From an uncultured Lachnospiraceae bacterium (GTDB lineage Bacteria > Bacillota > Clostridia > Lachnospirales > Lachnospiraceae): DNA of 64,000 nucleotides. Shown one piece after another: positions 9,028 to 18,102 of this stretch. How positions within the stretch are numbered: position 1 is the stretch's first letter; each line of letters opens with the position of its first letter. The translations under genes were made by a program, and so were the position numbers. A model generated the notes under the pieces. It was given only the letters and a program-made list of their open reading frames with translations, searched no databases and was not told where the DNA came from. Where the stretch lies: contig CAJUIS010000001.1 of assembly GCA_910586645.1 (NCBI GenBank), positions 153,222 to 217,221 on the forward strand. Direction: 5' to 3'.

Positions 9028-9090
9028 CAAAAGACCGGACGGAACCTGCAAGGTTTTTGCTGAAATCTCCGTCTGGTCTTTTGTTTTTGG
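9028..9090. terminator. Bidirectional terminator between convergent genes
   Basis: A 16-bp stem pairs 9028-9043 with 9068-9083 (one G-T wobble), with TTTT/GTTTTT on the plus side and TTTTG on the minus side. It can end both the small membrane protein transcript and the long minus-strand run. Confidence 0.85.
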
Positions 9091-9091
9091 C

Positions 9092-9802
9092 CTAAGGAAT
9101 TATTTCACCCATCTCACCCAAAGATACCATTTCGCCATTCTTTCTGGCATACACGTCGAGCCTGTGAATCTGAACAGACAAAGGATCAAATTCCTGTCCT
9201 AAAAATTTGTAAAAAGCAGTAAGGAAAAGCTCCGGTTTTAAATTGTCGGCGCTTCCGGCAGATACTTTCAGGCAATAAACGGGACTCCCGCCTTCCATCA
9301 AAATGTGAAAATCATAAACCAGCTTCTTTAAATCCAGAATTTTTTCACTTTTTTTTGTCTGCTTTGTAATCAAAATTTCTTCCGGCCTGAAAAAAAACGC
9401 TTCCCGCGCAGCTTTAAAATCTGCGCAAGGGGCTTTATATCCTTCTCTGATACGAACCTCATATTCCGCCATAGCCACAATCGACATCGCTTTTTGATCC
9501 GTATCCGTTAACCTGCGGTAAGAAAGCGCTTCTATCCCTTCCGCCATAACGGAATTTAACGCCAGAACGGACGCTTTCGAACTTTCAGTGGAATTTACTT
9601 CAAGATCCAGATACTCCCCGTCGCTTGTGATTCCAACGCCCAACGGCGCTGCAAATGACATAATCTGATGCGGGCGAAAGCCTTCCGAATAGGCAATGTC
9701 AATCTCCGCCCGCCGTATGCATCTCTGAAAATACCGCATCATATCCAGGTGTCCCACAAATTTCATCGCTCCGTATTTTCGAAACTTAACCCTTATTCTC
9801 AA
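9092..9802 (-). CDS. DUF2344-type radical-SAM-linked protein
   Basis: This roughly 236-aa protein matches the family found as a separate gene or a C-terminal fusion to TIGR03960-type radical SAM proteins (KFRKYGAMKFVGHLDMMRYFQRCIRRA region, split here as KFRKYGAMKF and GHLDMMRYFQR). The start I prefer is TTG at 9802, because GGGAGG lies 8 nt upstream of it; the GTG at 9811 would overlap that binding site. It overlaps the end of the radical SAM gene, implying tight co-expression and probable complex formation. Known of the family: it co-occurs with the radical SAM partner. The reaction is not established; a role in RNA modification or ribosome function is only suggested by usual neighbours elsewhere. 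Confidence 0.82.
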   Translation of the reverse strand: MRIRVKFRKYGAMKFVGHLDMMRYFQRCIRRAEIDIAYSEGFRPHQIMSFAAPLGVGITSDGEYLDLEVNSTESSKASVLALNSVMAEGIEALSYRRLTDTDQKAMSIVAMAEYEVRIREGYKAPCADFKAAREAFFFRPEEILITKQTKKSEKILDLKKLVYDFHILMEGGSPVYCLKVSAGSADNLKPELFLTAFYKFLGQEFDPLSVQIHRLDVYARKNGEMVSLGEMGEIIP

Positions 9803-11651
9803 CGCAGACACCTCCCTGATATTTTGCCGCGCCGCAGCCGCTGCAGAAATCTCTGCAGTTTTTCGTCATTTTTCCCGCCAGTGCGTTTTCATATTCTCTT
9901 CTTAAAAATGTTTTCGTCACTCCTGCGTCAATAAAGTCCCAGGGAAAAACTTCATCTTCCGTTCTTTCTCTCAATGTATAAAAGTCGGGATCAATGCCCG
10001 TCTCTGCAAAAACGTCCATCCAGATCCCATTGTCAAATTTGTCGCTCCATGCGTCAAAAAGGCTTCCTTTTTCATAAGCTTTCAGAATCGCTCTGCCAAG
10101 TTTCCTGTCGCCTCTTGCAAATACCCCTTCTAAGACGGTAACGTCAGCTTCATGCCAGTTGTAGCGGATGCTCTTTTTGTTCAACTGGCTTTTCACCGCT
10201 TCGTTTACTGTTTTTGCGCAGTCAAGGTAATGCCGCACAGGATGCATCCCTGCCCATTGAAACGGCGTAAAGGGTTTTGGCACAAAAAAAGAAGTACTGA
10301 TGGTAATCTGGCACTTTCCGTTTCTCCGCTCTTTTGGAATCTCGTAGTAACAGACGGCAATCCTGTTTGCAAGTTCCGCAATGGCTTCCCTGTCTTCCTT
10401 CGTCTCTTTCGGAAGACCTAACATGAAGTAAAGCTTAACCTTCTGCCAGCCTCCGTAAAAAGCCGCCTTCGCCCCTTCTAAAATCGTCTCTTCTGAAAGC
10501 CCCTTATTAATGACGTCTCTTAACCTTTGTGAACCTGCCTCCGGAGCAAACGTTAAGCTGCTCTTCTTAATATCCTGAACCTTTTCCATAACATCCAGAG
10601 AAAATGCGTCAATCCGAAGAGACGGAAGTGAAATATTGACGCCTTTTCCCTTAAATTCTTCCATTAAGTAAGTTACAATCTCCTTTAACCCTGAATAGTC
10701 TGAAGAACTTAAAGAGCTTAAAGAAATCTCGTCATATCCTGTATTTTTTAATATATCATATGCCTGACGCTTTAATTCTTCCACATCTTTTTCCCTGGTC
10801 GGGCGGTAAATCATTCCCGCCTGGCAAAAACGGCAGCCCCGGATACAGCCCCTCTGAATTTCAAGCACAGCGCGATCCTGCGCCGCCTGGATAAACGGCA
10901 CCAGAGGCTTTTTCGGATAAGGGGCTTCTGTCATACAGATGACAGCCTGTTTTTCCACTTTTGCAGGAACTCCTTCTTCTTTTGGCAAAAACTTTGCAAT
11001 CGTCCCGTCTTTTTGATACGTCACCTGATAAAGCGACGGCACATAAATTCCGGGAACACGCGCCGCCTGCCGCAAAAAATCTTTACGGCTTTTCCCGGAA
11101 ACCTTCCAGTCCTTATAAAGCTCAAACAACGCGTCATAACTCGTTTCCCCCTCCCCGATATAAAACAGATCAAAAAAATCTGCAAGAGGCTCCGGATTGT
11201 AAACGCACGGCCCGCCGCCAATTACAAACGGATCTTCTCTGGTTCTGTCTTCCGCGGCGATTGGGATCATGGAAAGATCCAGAATCTGCACAATATTGGT
11301 ATAGCACATTTCATATTGAATGGTAATGCCCAGAAAGTCAAAATCCCGGACAGGATGCTGTGTTTCCAGGGCAAACAGAGGGATTTCCCTTTCTTTTAAA
11401 ATCCGATGGAGATCCGTCCAGGGAGAATAGACGCGTTCGCAGTAAACATCCTCTCTTCTGTTGAACATATCGTACAATATCTGAATCCCAAGATGGGACA
11501 TTCCAATTTCATATACGTCGGGAAAACACATACAAAACCGGATATCCACATCTTTTGGGTTCTTCATTACCGCATTGATTTCGTTCCCGATGTAGCGGGC
11601 AGGCTTTTCCACCGTCAATAATATTTCATCACTTAATGCTAATTTTCTCAT
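9786..11651 (-). CDS. TIGR03960-type B12-binding/radical SAM protein
   Basis: This 621-aa protein has an N-terminal cobalamin-binding-like region (MSHLGIQILYD and following) and a radical SAM core with the CX3CX2C cluster motif in RGCIRGCRFCQAG at about residues 270-280. A cysteine-rich C-terminus (CRDFCSGCGAAKY) may hold a second cluster. In some bacteria this protein and the DUF2344 protein are one chain; here they are two overlapping genes. The ATG is preceded by a weak site in a short 13-bp gap after the kinase-like gene. The substrate is unknown. Family assignment is firm. Confidence 0.88.
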   Translation of the reverse strand: MRKLALSDEILLTVEKPARYIGNEINAVMKNPKDVDIRFCMCFPDVYEIGMSHLGIQILYDMFNRREDVYCERVYSPWTDLHRILKEREIPLFALETQHPVRDFDFLGITIQYEMCYTNIVQILDLSMIPIAAEDRTREDPFVIGGGPCVYNPEPLADFFDLFYIGEGETSYDALFELYKDWKVSGKSRKDFLRQAARVPGIYVPSLYQVTYQKDGTIAKFLPKEEGVPAKVEKQAVICMTEAPYPKKPLVPFIQAAQDRAVLEIQRGCIRGCRFCQAGMIYRPTREKDVEELKRQAYDILKNTGYDEISLSSLSSSDYSGLKEIVTYLMEEFKGKGVNISLPSLRIDAFSLDVMEKVQDIKKSSLTFAPEAGSQRLRDVINKGLSEETILEGAKAAFYGGWQKVKLYFMLGLPKETKEDREAIAELANRIAVCYYEIPKERRNGKCQITISTSFFVPKPFTPFQWAGMHPVRHYLDCAKTVNEAVKSQLNKKSIRYNWHEADVTVLEGVFARGDRKLGRAILKAYEKGSLFDAWSDKFDNGIWMDVFAETGIDPDFYTLRERTEDEVFPWDFIDAGVTKTFLRREYENALAGKMTKNCRDFCSGCGAAKYQGGVCVENKG

Positions 11652-11664
11652 GTTTTTCCTTTAT

Positions 11665-12282
11665 CTAAAACCTTACTTTAATATAAGCCTGAATCTCTTC
11701 CACACATTTCTCAAAGCCCAGTTTACTGCTGTTTAAGCAAAGATCGTAATTTCTGGCGTCCGTCCATTCCCGTCCGGTATAATGTTTGTAGAATTCCGCG
11801 CGGTATTTATCGGTTCTGGCAATAAACTTTTCCATTTCGCTTTCTGTCATACTGTTTTGTTCCATCGCCCTTGCCAGGTTAAATTCGGCAGACCCATGGA
11901 CAAAAACGCTGACTACGTTTTCATAGTCCTTTAAAACAAAATCCGCCGCCCTTCCGATAATTACGCAGCTCTCCGTTTCGGCCAGCCGCTTAATCACTTT
12001 CGCCTGGTAGTTAAAGAGATTTTTTGCAGATACAAAATCGCTGCTCTCCGGAGGAATCAGATCCCCCGTATAGATGTCTGTCGACATACGCAGAAACGGG
12101 CTGTTCTTTATTTTTTCATCCAGTTTGCGGAATAACTGCTCGCTGATTCCGCTCTCTTCCGACGCCATTTTCAAAAGATTGCTTCCATAGCAGGCAATGC
12201 CCATTTTTTTTGCCAGCATTTTCCCCACGGTTCTTCCGCCGCTTCCATACTGCCTCGCAATCGTAACTACAATATTTTCCAT
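11665..12282 (-). CDS. Cytidylate-kinase-like family protein
   Basis: This 205-aa protein starts with a degenerate P-loop (ARQYGSGGRTVGKMLA) at about residues 9-24, where the usual GxxGxGK(S/T) is altered to GSGGRTVG. Such proteins are annotated cytidylate-kinase-like and are widespread in Clostridia. Later segments (VIIGRAADFVL, VFVHGSAEFNLARAM, DKYRAEFYKHYTGREW) fit the family, with the arginine-rich lid region. Known family role is unproven; CMP kinase activity is uncertain because the true cmk is a different protein. It lies 11 bp downstream of livF in an uninterrupted run. Confidence 0.75.
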   Translation of the reverse strand: MENIVVTIARQYGSGGRTVGKMLAKKMGIACYGSNLLKMASEESGISEQLFRKLDEKIKNSPFLRMSTDIYTGDLIPPESSDFVSAKNLFNYQAKVIKRLAETESCVIIGRAADFVLKDYENVVSVFVHGSAEFNLARAMEQNSMTESEMEKFIARTDKYRAEFYKHYTGREWTDARNYDLCLNSSKLGFEKCVEEIQAYIKVRF

Positions 12283-12293
12283 CCAAACGCCTC

Positions 12294-13004
12294 CTATTCC
12301 CCAAGATATGCTTTTTTAATGGAATCATCATTCATCAGCTCTTTTGCATCCCCTTCCAGAACAATCTTTCCGGTTTCCAAAACATATGCCCTGTCTGCAA
12401 TTGAAAGCGCCTTCTTTGCATTCTGCTCTACCAAAAGCACGGTTGTCCCGCTCTTATTCACTTCTTCTATAATCTCAAAAATCTGATTGACAAGAATCGG
12501 GGAAAGCCCCATAGACGGTTCGTCCATTACAATAATTTTGGGCTTTGACATAAGCGCCCTTCCCATTGCAAGCATCTGCTGCTCTCCTCCGCTCAAAGTT
12601 CCGGCAAGCTGGTTTTTCCGTTCCTTAAGACGCGGGAAACGCTCATAGACCATCGAAAGCGTTCCTTCTGTTTCCTCTTTGTCTTTTCTTGTGTACGCCC
12701 CCATTTTCAGGTTCTCGTACACCGTTAAATCCGCAAACACCCGTCGCCCTTCCGGTACGTGCGCCATTCCAAGCGATACGATTTTATGAGCCGGGATTTT
12801 CGTAATGTCCGTGCCTTCAAAAAGAACCGATCCCTTCTTGGGCGACAAAAGGCCGGTAATTGTATGCAGCGTCGTCGTCTTCCCGGCGCCGTTTGCACCA
12901 ATCAGGGCAATGACTTCTCCTTCGTTTACTTCAAAAGAAATTCCCTTGATCGCCTGGATCATGCCATAATATACTTCAATATCTTTTATTTCAAGCATTG
13001 CCAT
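12294..13004 (-). CDS. livF: Branched-chain amino acid ABC transporter ATPase LivF
   Basis: This 236-aa ATPase has Walker A (GANGAGKTT), Q-loop, ABC signature (LSGGEQQMLAMGRAL) and Walker B (IIVMDEP), followed by the switch His region (LLVEQN, with the LivF-typical Q in place of H). With LivG it powers uptake of leucine, isoleucine and valine through the LivH-LivM channel. Length and motifs match LivF. It lies 13 bp after livG and has a consensus AGGAGG site. Substrate is assigned from gene context and family; related amino acid or amide importers use the same architecture. Confidence 0.95.
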   Translation of the reverse strand: MAMLEIKDIEVYYGMIQAIKGISFEVNEGEVIALIGANGAGKTTTLHTITGLLSPKKGSVLFEGTDITKIPAHKIVSLGMAHVPEGRRVFADLTVYENLKMGAYTRKDKEETEGTLSMVYERFPRLKERKNQLAGTLSGGEQQMLAMGRALMSKPKIIVMDEPSMGLSPILVNQIFEIIEEVNKSGTTVLLVEQNAKKALSIADRAYVLETGKIVLEGDAKELMNDDSIKKAYLGE

Positions 13005-13017
13005 TTTATCCGTCCTC

Positions 13018-13776
13018 CTATTCGCCCAAATATGCCTTAATAACTTCCGGATCGTTTAACACGTCAGACGCTTTTCCCTCACAAAGCGCCTCTCCGAAAT
13101 TCAAAACCGTAAGATTCTCGCAGATTCCGGACACCAGCTTCATATCGTGCTCAATCAGAAGGATCGTCATATCAAATTCATCCCTGACAAAGCGTATCGT
13201 TTCCATCAGTTCCTGCGTCTCATTCGGGTTCATTCCGGCTGCGGGTTCATCTAAAAGCAAAAGCTTCGGCTTTGTCGCAAGCGCTCTTGTAATTTCAAGC
13301 TTTCTCTGTTTCCCATAGGGAAGATTGGATGCAAGCGTATCGGCCTCCTGATCCAAACCAAAGACAGCCAAAAGCTCCATTGCCCGTTCGTCCATGGCTT
13401 TTTCCATTTTAAAATACTTCGGAAGACGGAATATCCCTTCCACAGCCGAATATCTGTAATGATTGTGAAGCCCTGCCTTTACATTGTCCTTTACCGACAA
13501 ATCTTTAAACAGCCGGATATTCTGAAATGTTCTTGCAATTCCCGCTTTGTTGATATCAATCGTTTTTTTTCCGACAATATTTTCTCCGTCCAGCAGAATA
13601 ACCCCTTCATCCGGCTTATAAACGCCTGTCAAAAGATTAAATACCGTCGTTTTCCCGGCGCCGTTTGGCCCGATCAATCCATGCAGACAGCCTTTTTCTA
13701 TCGTTAAATGAAATTCATTTACCGCACGCAGGCCGCCAAAGGAAATTCCCAGATTTTTTACTTCCAATAATGCCAT
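13018..13776 (-). CDS. livG: Branched-chain amino acid ABC transporter ATPase LivG
   Basis: This 252-aa ATPase has Walker A (GPNGAGKTT), the LivG-type signature (LPYGKQRKLEITRALA, a variant of LSGGQ), Walker B (LLLLDEPAAGMNP) and switch His (LLIEHDM). The variant signature and the AAGMNP D-loop are hallmarks of LivG. It is 3 bp downstream of livM. Works at the inner face of the membrane as a heterodimer with LivF. Confidence 0.95.
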   Translation of the reverse strand: MALLEVKNLGISFGGLRAVNEFHLTIEKGCLHGLIGPNGAGKTTVFNLLTGVYKPDEGVILLDGENIVGKKTIDINKAGIARTFQNIRLFKDLSVKDNVKAGLHNHYRYSAVEGIFRLPKYFKMEKAMDERAMELLAVFGLDQEADTLASNLPYGKQRKLEITRALATKPKLLLLDEPAAGMNPNETQELMETIRFVRDEFDMTILLIEHDMKLVSGICENLTVLNFGEALCEGKASDVLNDPEVIKAYLGE

Positions 13777-13779
13777 CGC

Positions 13780-14847
13780 CTACGCCTCCTTCCGCTTTCT
13801 GCGCTTTAATTTCACAGAGCGCTTTTCTCTCCATTCAATTGCCTTCGGACTCCAGTTAAACAGCATCATAACAATCAGCACAACAGCGTAAATCAGCATA
13901 CGATAATCGCTGAGTCCGCGCAGAAGCTCTGGAAGCAGTGTAAGCACAATAGCGGAAATTACAGAACCCCTGATATTTCCAATGCCTCCAAGCACGACAA
14001 ACACAAGAATCATAATCGACATATTGTAACCGAAATTTTTAGGCTGCGCCATCAGTGTCGCCAGATTATGCGCATAAATCACTCCCGCAACGCCCGCTAA
14101 CGCCGCCGACACGGAAAACGCCATCAATTTATATTTTGTAATATTAATGCCTACGGATTCCGCAGCAATCCGGTTATCGCGAATTGCCATAATTGCGCGC
14201 CCACTTCTGGAATGGATCAAATTTAAAACAATAAACAGAGTAACCAGAATCAGGATTGCCCCAATCAGAAACGTAGAGTCTTTTGGAGTCCCGGTAATGC
14301 CCTGCGGGCCGTTAATAATCACCTCGCCGTCGGCTTCTAAGCCAAGCGACAGAGAATCCTTTGTGGAAAAATGAAATCCGTTTGCATCTCTTCCAACAAA
14401 TAAAATATTGACAACATTTTTTATAATCTCACCGAAGGCAAGCGTGACAATCGCAAGATAATCTCCTTTTAACCGAAGCACCGGGATTCCGATTAAAATA
14501 CCGCACAGACCCGCCATAGCCGCTCCAATCAAAAGCGCAATCAAATAGCGGACTCCCGCCACAGGAATCGCTTCCGCCGTACACTTGGAAAAAAATGCGC
14601 TTGTAAACGCCCCGACGCACATAAATCCCGCGTGTCCAAGACTGAGTTCCCCTAAAATGCCAACCGTAAGATTCAGGGAAACCGCAAGGATAATATAAGC
14701 GCAGAGCGGAATTAAAAGCCCCTGCAAAAGGCTTGACACATTTCCGGTCAAAACCAGCGTCTGCATAATCAGAAAAAGAGCGATCACCATTCCATAGGTA
14801 ATCAGATTGCTTTTTGTCGTTTTACTTATCTTTTTCATATTTCTCAC
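13780..14847 (-). CDS. livM: Branched-chain amino acid ABC permease LivM
   Basis: This 355-aa polytopic membrane protein has about nine hydrophobic helices and the family's cytoplasmic coupling region (GDYLAIVTLAFGEIIKN, SRSGRAIMAIRDNRIAAESVGIN in two parts). It forms the translocation pore with LivH. It starts directly after the livH stop, so the two are coupled. The C-terminus is very basic (KRSVKLKRRKRKEA), as expected for a cytoplasmic end. Confidence 0.94.
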   Translation of the reverse strand: MRNMKKISKTTKSNLITYGMVIALFLIMQTLVLTGNVSSLLQGLLIPLCAYIILAVSLNLTVGILGELSLGHAGFMCVGAFTSAFFSKCTAEAIPVAGVRYLIALLIGAAMAGLCGILIGIPVLRLKGDYLAIVTLAFGEIIKNVVNILFVGRDANGFHFSTKDSLSLGLEADGEVIINGPQGITGTPKDSTFLIGAILILVTLFIVLNLIHSRSGRAIMAIRDNRIAAESVGINITKYKLMAFSVSAALAGVAGVIYAHNLATLMAQPKNFGYNMSIMILVFVVLGGIGNIRGSVISAIVLTLLPELLRGLSDYRMLIYAVVLIVMMLFNWSPKAIEWREKRSVKLKRRKRKEA

Positions 14848-15738
14848 CTACACTTTCTCCTGAATGTTTTTGCCGAGGATTCCGGCAGGCTTTACAAGCA
14901 GTATCACAATCAGAACGGCGAAAACAATCGCATCCGCCATCTGGGAAGAAATATAAGCTTTTCCGAATATCTCAATCACGCCCAAAAGAACGCCCCCAAT
15001 CAGCGCGCCCGGAATAGAGCCGATCCCGCCAAACACGGCGGCGACAAACGCTTTGATCCCAGGCATGGAACCAGTGTAAGGCGTCAGGGAAGGATATGCG
15101 GAACAGAGCAAAACCCCTGCCACCGCGGCAAGCGCAGATCCGATTGCAAACGTTAAGGCAATCGTCCCGTTTACGTTAATTCCCATAAGCTGTGCGGCTC
15201 CCTTATCTTCCGATACCGCAAGCATTGCCTGTCCGGCTTTTGACTTGTGAATAAACAGCGTCAGTCCAACCATAATCACAACACAGGAAATAATCGTTAC
15301 AATGGCTTCTCCCGTAATAGTAAGGCTTCCGCCCGCAAGCACAATGGAAGAAACCGGGACAACAGACGCAAAAGAATAAGTATTTGCTCCGAAAATTAAA
15401 AGAGCCACATTCTGCAGCAGATAACTTACGCCGATTGCCGTAATCAAAACAGCCAGAGAAGACGCAGCGTTCAAAAGCGGGCGGTACGCCACGCTTTCTA
15501 TCACAATTCCCAGCACGGTACAAAACACAATCGAAACCAAAACCGCTGCAACAGGCGGAAGCCCTGCGCCGGAAACAGACGCCATCACCACATAGGCTCC
15601 AATCATAATGACGTCGCCATGTGCAAAATTCAGCATTTTGGCAATTCCATATACCATGGTATAGCCAAGCGCAATAATAGCATACACGCTTCCCAAACTG
15701 ATTCCGTTAATCAAATAAGATATAAAGCTCATATACAT
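14848..15738 (-). CDS. livH: Branched-chain amino acid ABC permease LivH
   Basis: This 296-aa polytopic membrane protein carries the typical start (GISLGSVYAIIALGYTMVYG) and FAHGDVIMIGAY, and the coupling segment KAGQAMLAVSEDKGAAQLMGIN. It pairs with LivM. It is separated from livJ by a 77-bp gap holding an imperfect hairpin with a short U-tract, which probably reduces transport-gene expression relative to the binding protein. Confidence 0.94.
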   Translation of the reverse strand: MYMSFISYLINGISLGSVYAIIALGYTMVYGIAKMLNFAHGDVIMIGAYVVMASVSGAGLPPVAAVLVSIVFCTVLGIVIESVAYRPLLNAASSLAVLITAIGVSYLLQNVALLIFGANTYSFASVVPVSSIVLAGGSLTITGEAIVTIISCVVIMVGLTLFIHKSKAGQAMLAVSEDKGAAQLMGINVNGTIALTFAIGSALAAVAGVLLCSAYPSLTPYTGSMPGIKAFVAAVFGGIGSIPGALIGGVLLGVIEIFGKAYISSQMADAIVFAVLIVILLVKPAGILGKNIQEKV

Positions 15739-15765
15739 CCCCCATCCGGTTTGAAATATAAATAT

Positions 15766-15802
15766 GAAAAGAGAAGGGTCATCTTAGAAAGATAACCCCT
15801 CT
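15766..15802 (-). terminator. Attenuating hairpin between livJ and livH
   Basis: On the minus strand the arms 15789-15802 and 15772-15785 pair with one G-U wobble and one mismatch, with a 3-nt loop, followed by TTTTC. Partial terminators after binding-protein genes are common in ABC operons and let the binding protein be made in excess; that role is inferred. Confidence 0.6.
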
Positions 15803-15815
15803 AAACAAAACGTCT

Positions 15816-17027
15816 TTACTCTACAACAGCATAATCACCATTTGCAATTTTCACTACCATAGGCTCTTTGCTTGGCTCTCCGCTTTCTTCCCATGTAAGG
15901 CTCTTTGCCGTTACACCGTCAATCGTAACTTCAAGCATTGCCGGCTTTAATGCTTCGCAGATATCAGATGCGGACATATCCGGCGTTACTCCCGCCTTCT
16001 CCATAGCCGCTTTCATTGCATAGATTCCGTCGTATGCGTCCGCCGCAAACTGATTTGGCGTCTCCCCATATGCCTCTTTGTAATCTGTTACAAACTTCTG
16101 AATCGCCTCATCCTCTGAAGTAGGCGTAAACGGGCTTAAAAAGATCAAATTGTCTGCCAAAGCCGCGTCAAATCCCTTTACTGCAAGGATTCCGTCCATG
16201 CCGTCGCATCCAAAGAACGCCGGGCTGTAGCTCATTCCTGCCGCCTGTTTTAAAACAAGAGAAGCCTGTGAATAATAGAATGGCAAAAATACCAGATCCG
16301 CTTCCGCATCTTTTGCCTTCTGAAGCTGAACAGAAAAATCCTTATTGCTTTCCGCCGTAAAAGCTTCTGCCGCTACAATCTCAAAATTCTGATTTTCCGC
16401 TTCTTTTGCAAACGCTTCGTAAATTCCGGAAGAATAGACATCAGAACTGTCATAAATAACGGCTACTTTTTCCGCAAGATTATTTTCCCCAATGTATTTT
16501 GCAGACTCAAGCCCCTGCATCGGATCGGAAAAGCATACGCGGAATGCATTTGGATATTTCACGCAGTCAACTGCCGTTCCGGACGGCGTAAGCAGGAATA
16601 TATTATCCTCGTTGGATACCTGTCCGACCGCCACGCACGGACCGGAAGTCACTGTGCCAAGAATTGCCTGCGTTCCCCAGTCTTTTAACGTATTGTACGC
16701 ATTGACAGCTTTCTCCGCGTCATGCTCGTCATCCTGGAAATTAAATTCAATCTGTTTGCCGCCAATGCCGCCGGCTTCGTTAATCTCTTTTACCGCAAGC
16801 TCCGCTCCGTTCTTTACCGCCACGCCGTATACTGCAGCTTCGCCTGTCACCGGGCCGATGCCTCCGATTCTAAACGCGTCGCCGGACGCCGCGCTCTCTG
16901 TTCCGTTCGCGCTTCCTGTCCCGTCCGCGCTTTTCTGTCCGCCGTCTGCTCCGCAGCCTGCAAACAACGTCATTGTCATAGCCGCCATCAATGCGATGGA
17001 CACTGCCTTTTTGAACTTCATAAACAA
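15816..17027 (-). CDS. livJ: Branched-chain amino acid-binding lipoprotein (LivJ-type)
   Basis: This 403-aa protein has a lipoprotein signal (hydrophobic residues 8-22, lipobox LFAGC, Cys at about 25), a serine/alanine-rich linker, then a type I periplasmic-binding fold (FRIGGIGPVTGEAAVYGVAVKNG). It captures the amino acid outside the membrane and delivers it to LivHM. It is preceded by AGGAGG and lies 33 bp downstream of ilvC, so biosynthesis and uptake genes are contiguous. Substrate is inferred from neighbours; the fold alone also serves other ligands. Confidence 0.92.
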   Translation of the reverse strand: MFMKFKKAVSIALMAAMTMTLFAGCGADGGQKSADGTGSANGTESAASGDAFRIGGIGPVTGEAAVYGVAVKNGAELAVKEINEAGGIGGKQIEFNFQDDEHDAEKAVNAYNTLKDWGTQAILGTVTSGPCVAVGQVSNEDNIFLLTPSGTAVDCVKYPNAFRVCFSDPMQGLESAKYIGENNLAEKVAVIYDSSDVYSSGIYEAFAKEAENQNFEIVAAEAFTAESNKDFSVQLQKAKDAEADLVFLPFYYSQASLVLKQAAGMSYSPAFFGCDGMDGILAVKGFDAALADNLIFLSPFTPTSEDEAIQKFVTDYKEAYGETPNQFAADAYDGIYAMKAAMEKAGVTPDMSASDICEALKPAMLEVTIDGVTAKSLTWEESGEPSKEPMVVKIANGDYAVVE

Positions 17028-17060
17028 TTCCTCCTCATAAAAATAGATTTACCTGCAACA

Positions 17061-18083
17061 TTAATTATTAATTAACTTATCCTCTTCATTATTCCAACTG
17101 TAAAGCTTACGAATCTCTTTGCCGATCTCCTCCGCCGGATGCTCAGACGCAAGCTTTCTCATAGCCTTAAAATGTACCTGCTTTCCTGCCGGAGACATAT
17201 CCAGAAGAAATTCTTTCGCAAAAGAACCGTCCTGAATATCGGATAAAATCTTCTTCATTGCCTTCTTGGCGTCTTCTGTAATGATTTTCGGCCCTGTAAT
17301 GTAATCGCCATATTCCGCCGTATTGGAAATGGAATAACGCATTCCCGCAAAACCTGACTGATAAATTAAATCTACGATTAACTTCATCTCATGGATACAT
17401 TCAAAATACGCGTTTCTCGCATCATATCCAGCCTCTACCAGCGTTTCAAATCCCGCCTGCATCAATGCGCATACGCCGCCGCAAAGCACTGCCTGCTCTC
17501 CGAAAAGATCCGTTTCCGTTTCGGTGCGGAACGTCGTCTCAAGAACTCCCGCTCTTGCTCCGCCAATCCCAAGCGCATAAGCCAAAGCGATATCCTGCGC
17601 TTTTCCGGTTGCATCCTGCTCCACTGCGATTAAACATGGCACGCCTTTGCCCTCCTGATACTCGGAACGCACCGTATGCCCCGGCCCTTTTGGCGCAATC
17701 ATTGTCACATCCACGTTCGCTGGAGGAACGATGCATCCGAAATGAATATTGAAGCCATGCGCAAACATAAGCATATTGCCTTCGCAGAGATTCGGTTCAA
17801 TGTCATTTTTATAGAGATCCGCCTGTTTCTCATCGTTAATCAGAATCATAATGATATCGGCTCTTTTCGCAGCTTCTGCCGCCGTGTATACTTCAAAGCC
17901 CTGTTTCTCGGCTTTCGCCCAGGATTTGCTGCCTTCATAGAGACCGATAATCACATGGCATCCGGATTCCTTTAAGTTCAGCGCATGCGCGTGACCCTGG
18001 CTTCCATAACCGATAATCGCAATTGTCTTGCCCTCTAATAATGATAAGTTGCAGTCTTCCTGATAAAAAATTTTTGCTGACAT
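17061..18083 (-). CDS. ilvC: Ketol-acid reductoisomerase
   Basis: This 340-aa enzyme converts acetolactate or acetohydroxybutyrate to the dihydroxy acids on the path to valine, leucine and isoleucine, using Mg2+ and NAD(P)H. The Rossmann motif GYGSQGHAHALNL is at about residues 25-37, and the cofactor loop GLYEGSKSW follows. The C-terminal knotted domain holds the metal ligands (LFGEQAVLCGG with D and E). The length fits the short class I form. It lies 19 bp after ilvN. Confidence 0.96.
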   Translation of the reverse strand: MSAKIFYQEDCNLSLLEGKTIAIIGYGSQGHAHALNLKESGCHVIIGLYEGSKSWAKAEKQGFEVYTAAEAAKRADIIMILINDEKQADLYKNDIEPNLCEGNMLMFAHGFNIHFGCIVPPANVDVTMIAPKGPGHTVRSEYQEGKGVPCLIAVEQDATGKAQDIALAYALGIGGARAGVLETTFRTETETDLFGEQAVLCGGVCALMQAGFETLVEAGYDARNAYFECIHEMKLIVDLIYQSGFAGMRYSISNTAEYGDYITGPKIITEDAKKAMKKILSDIQDGSFAKEFLLDMSPAGKQVHFKAMRKLASEHPAEEIGKEIRKLYSWNNEEDKLINN

Positions 18084-18102
18084 TTCTATATCCTCCTCAT
18101 TT

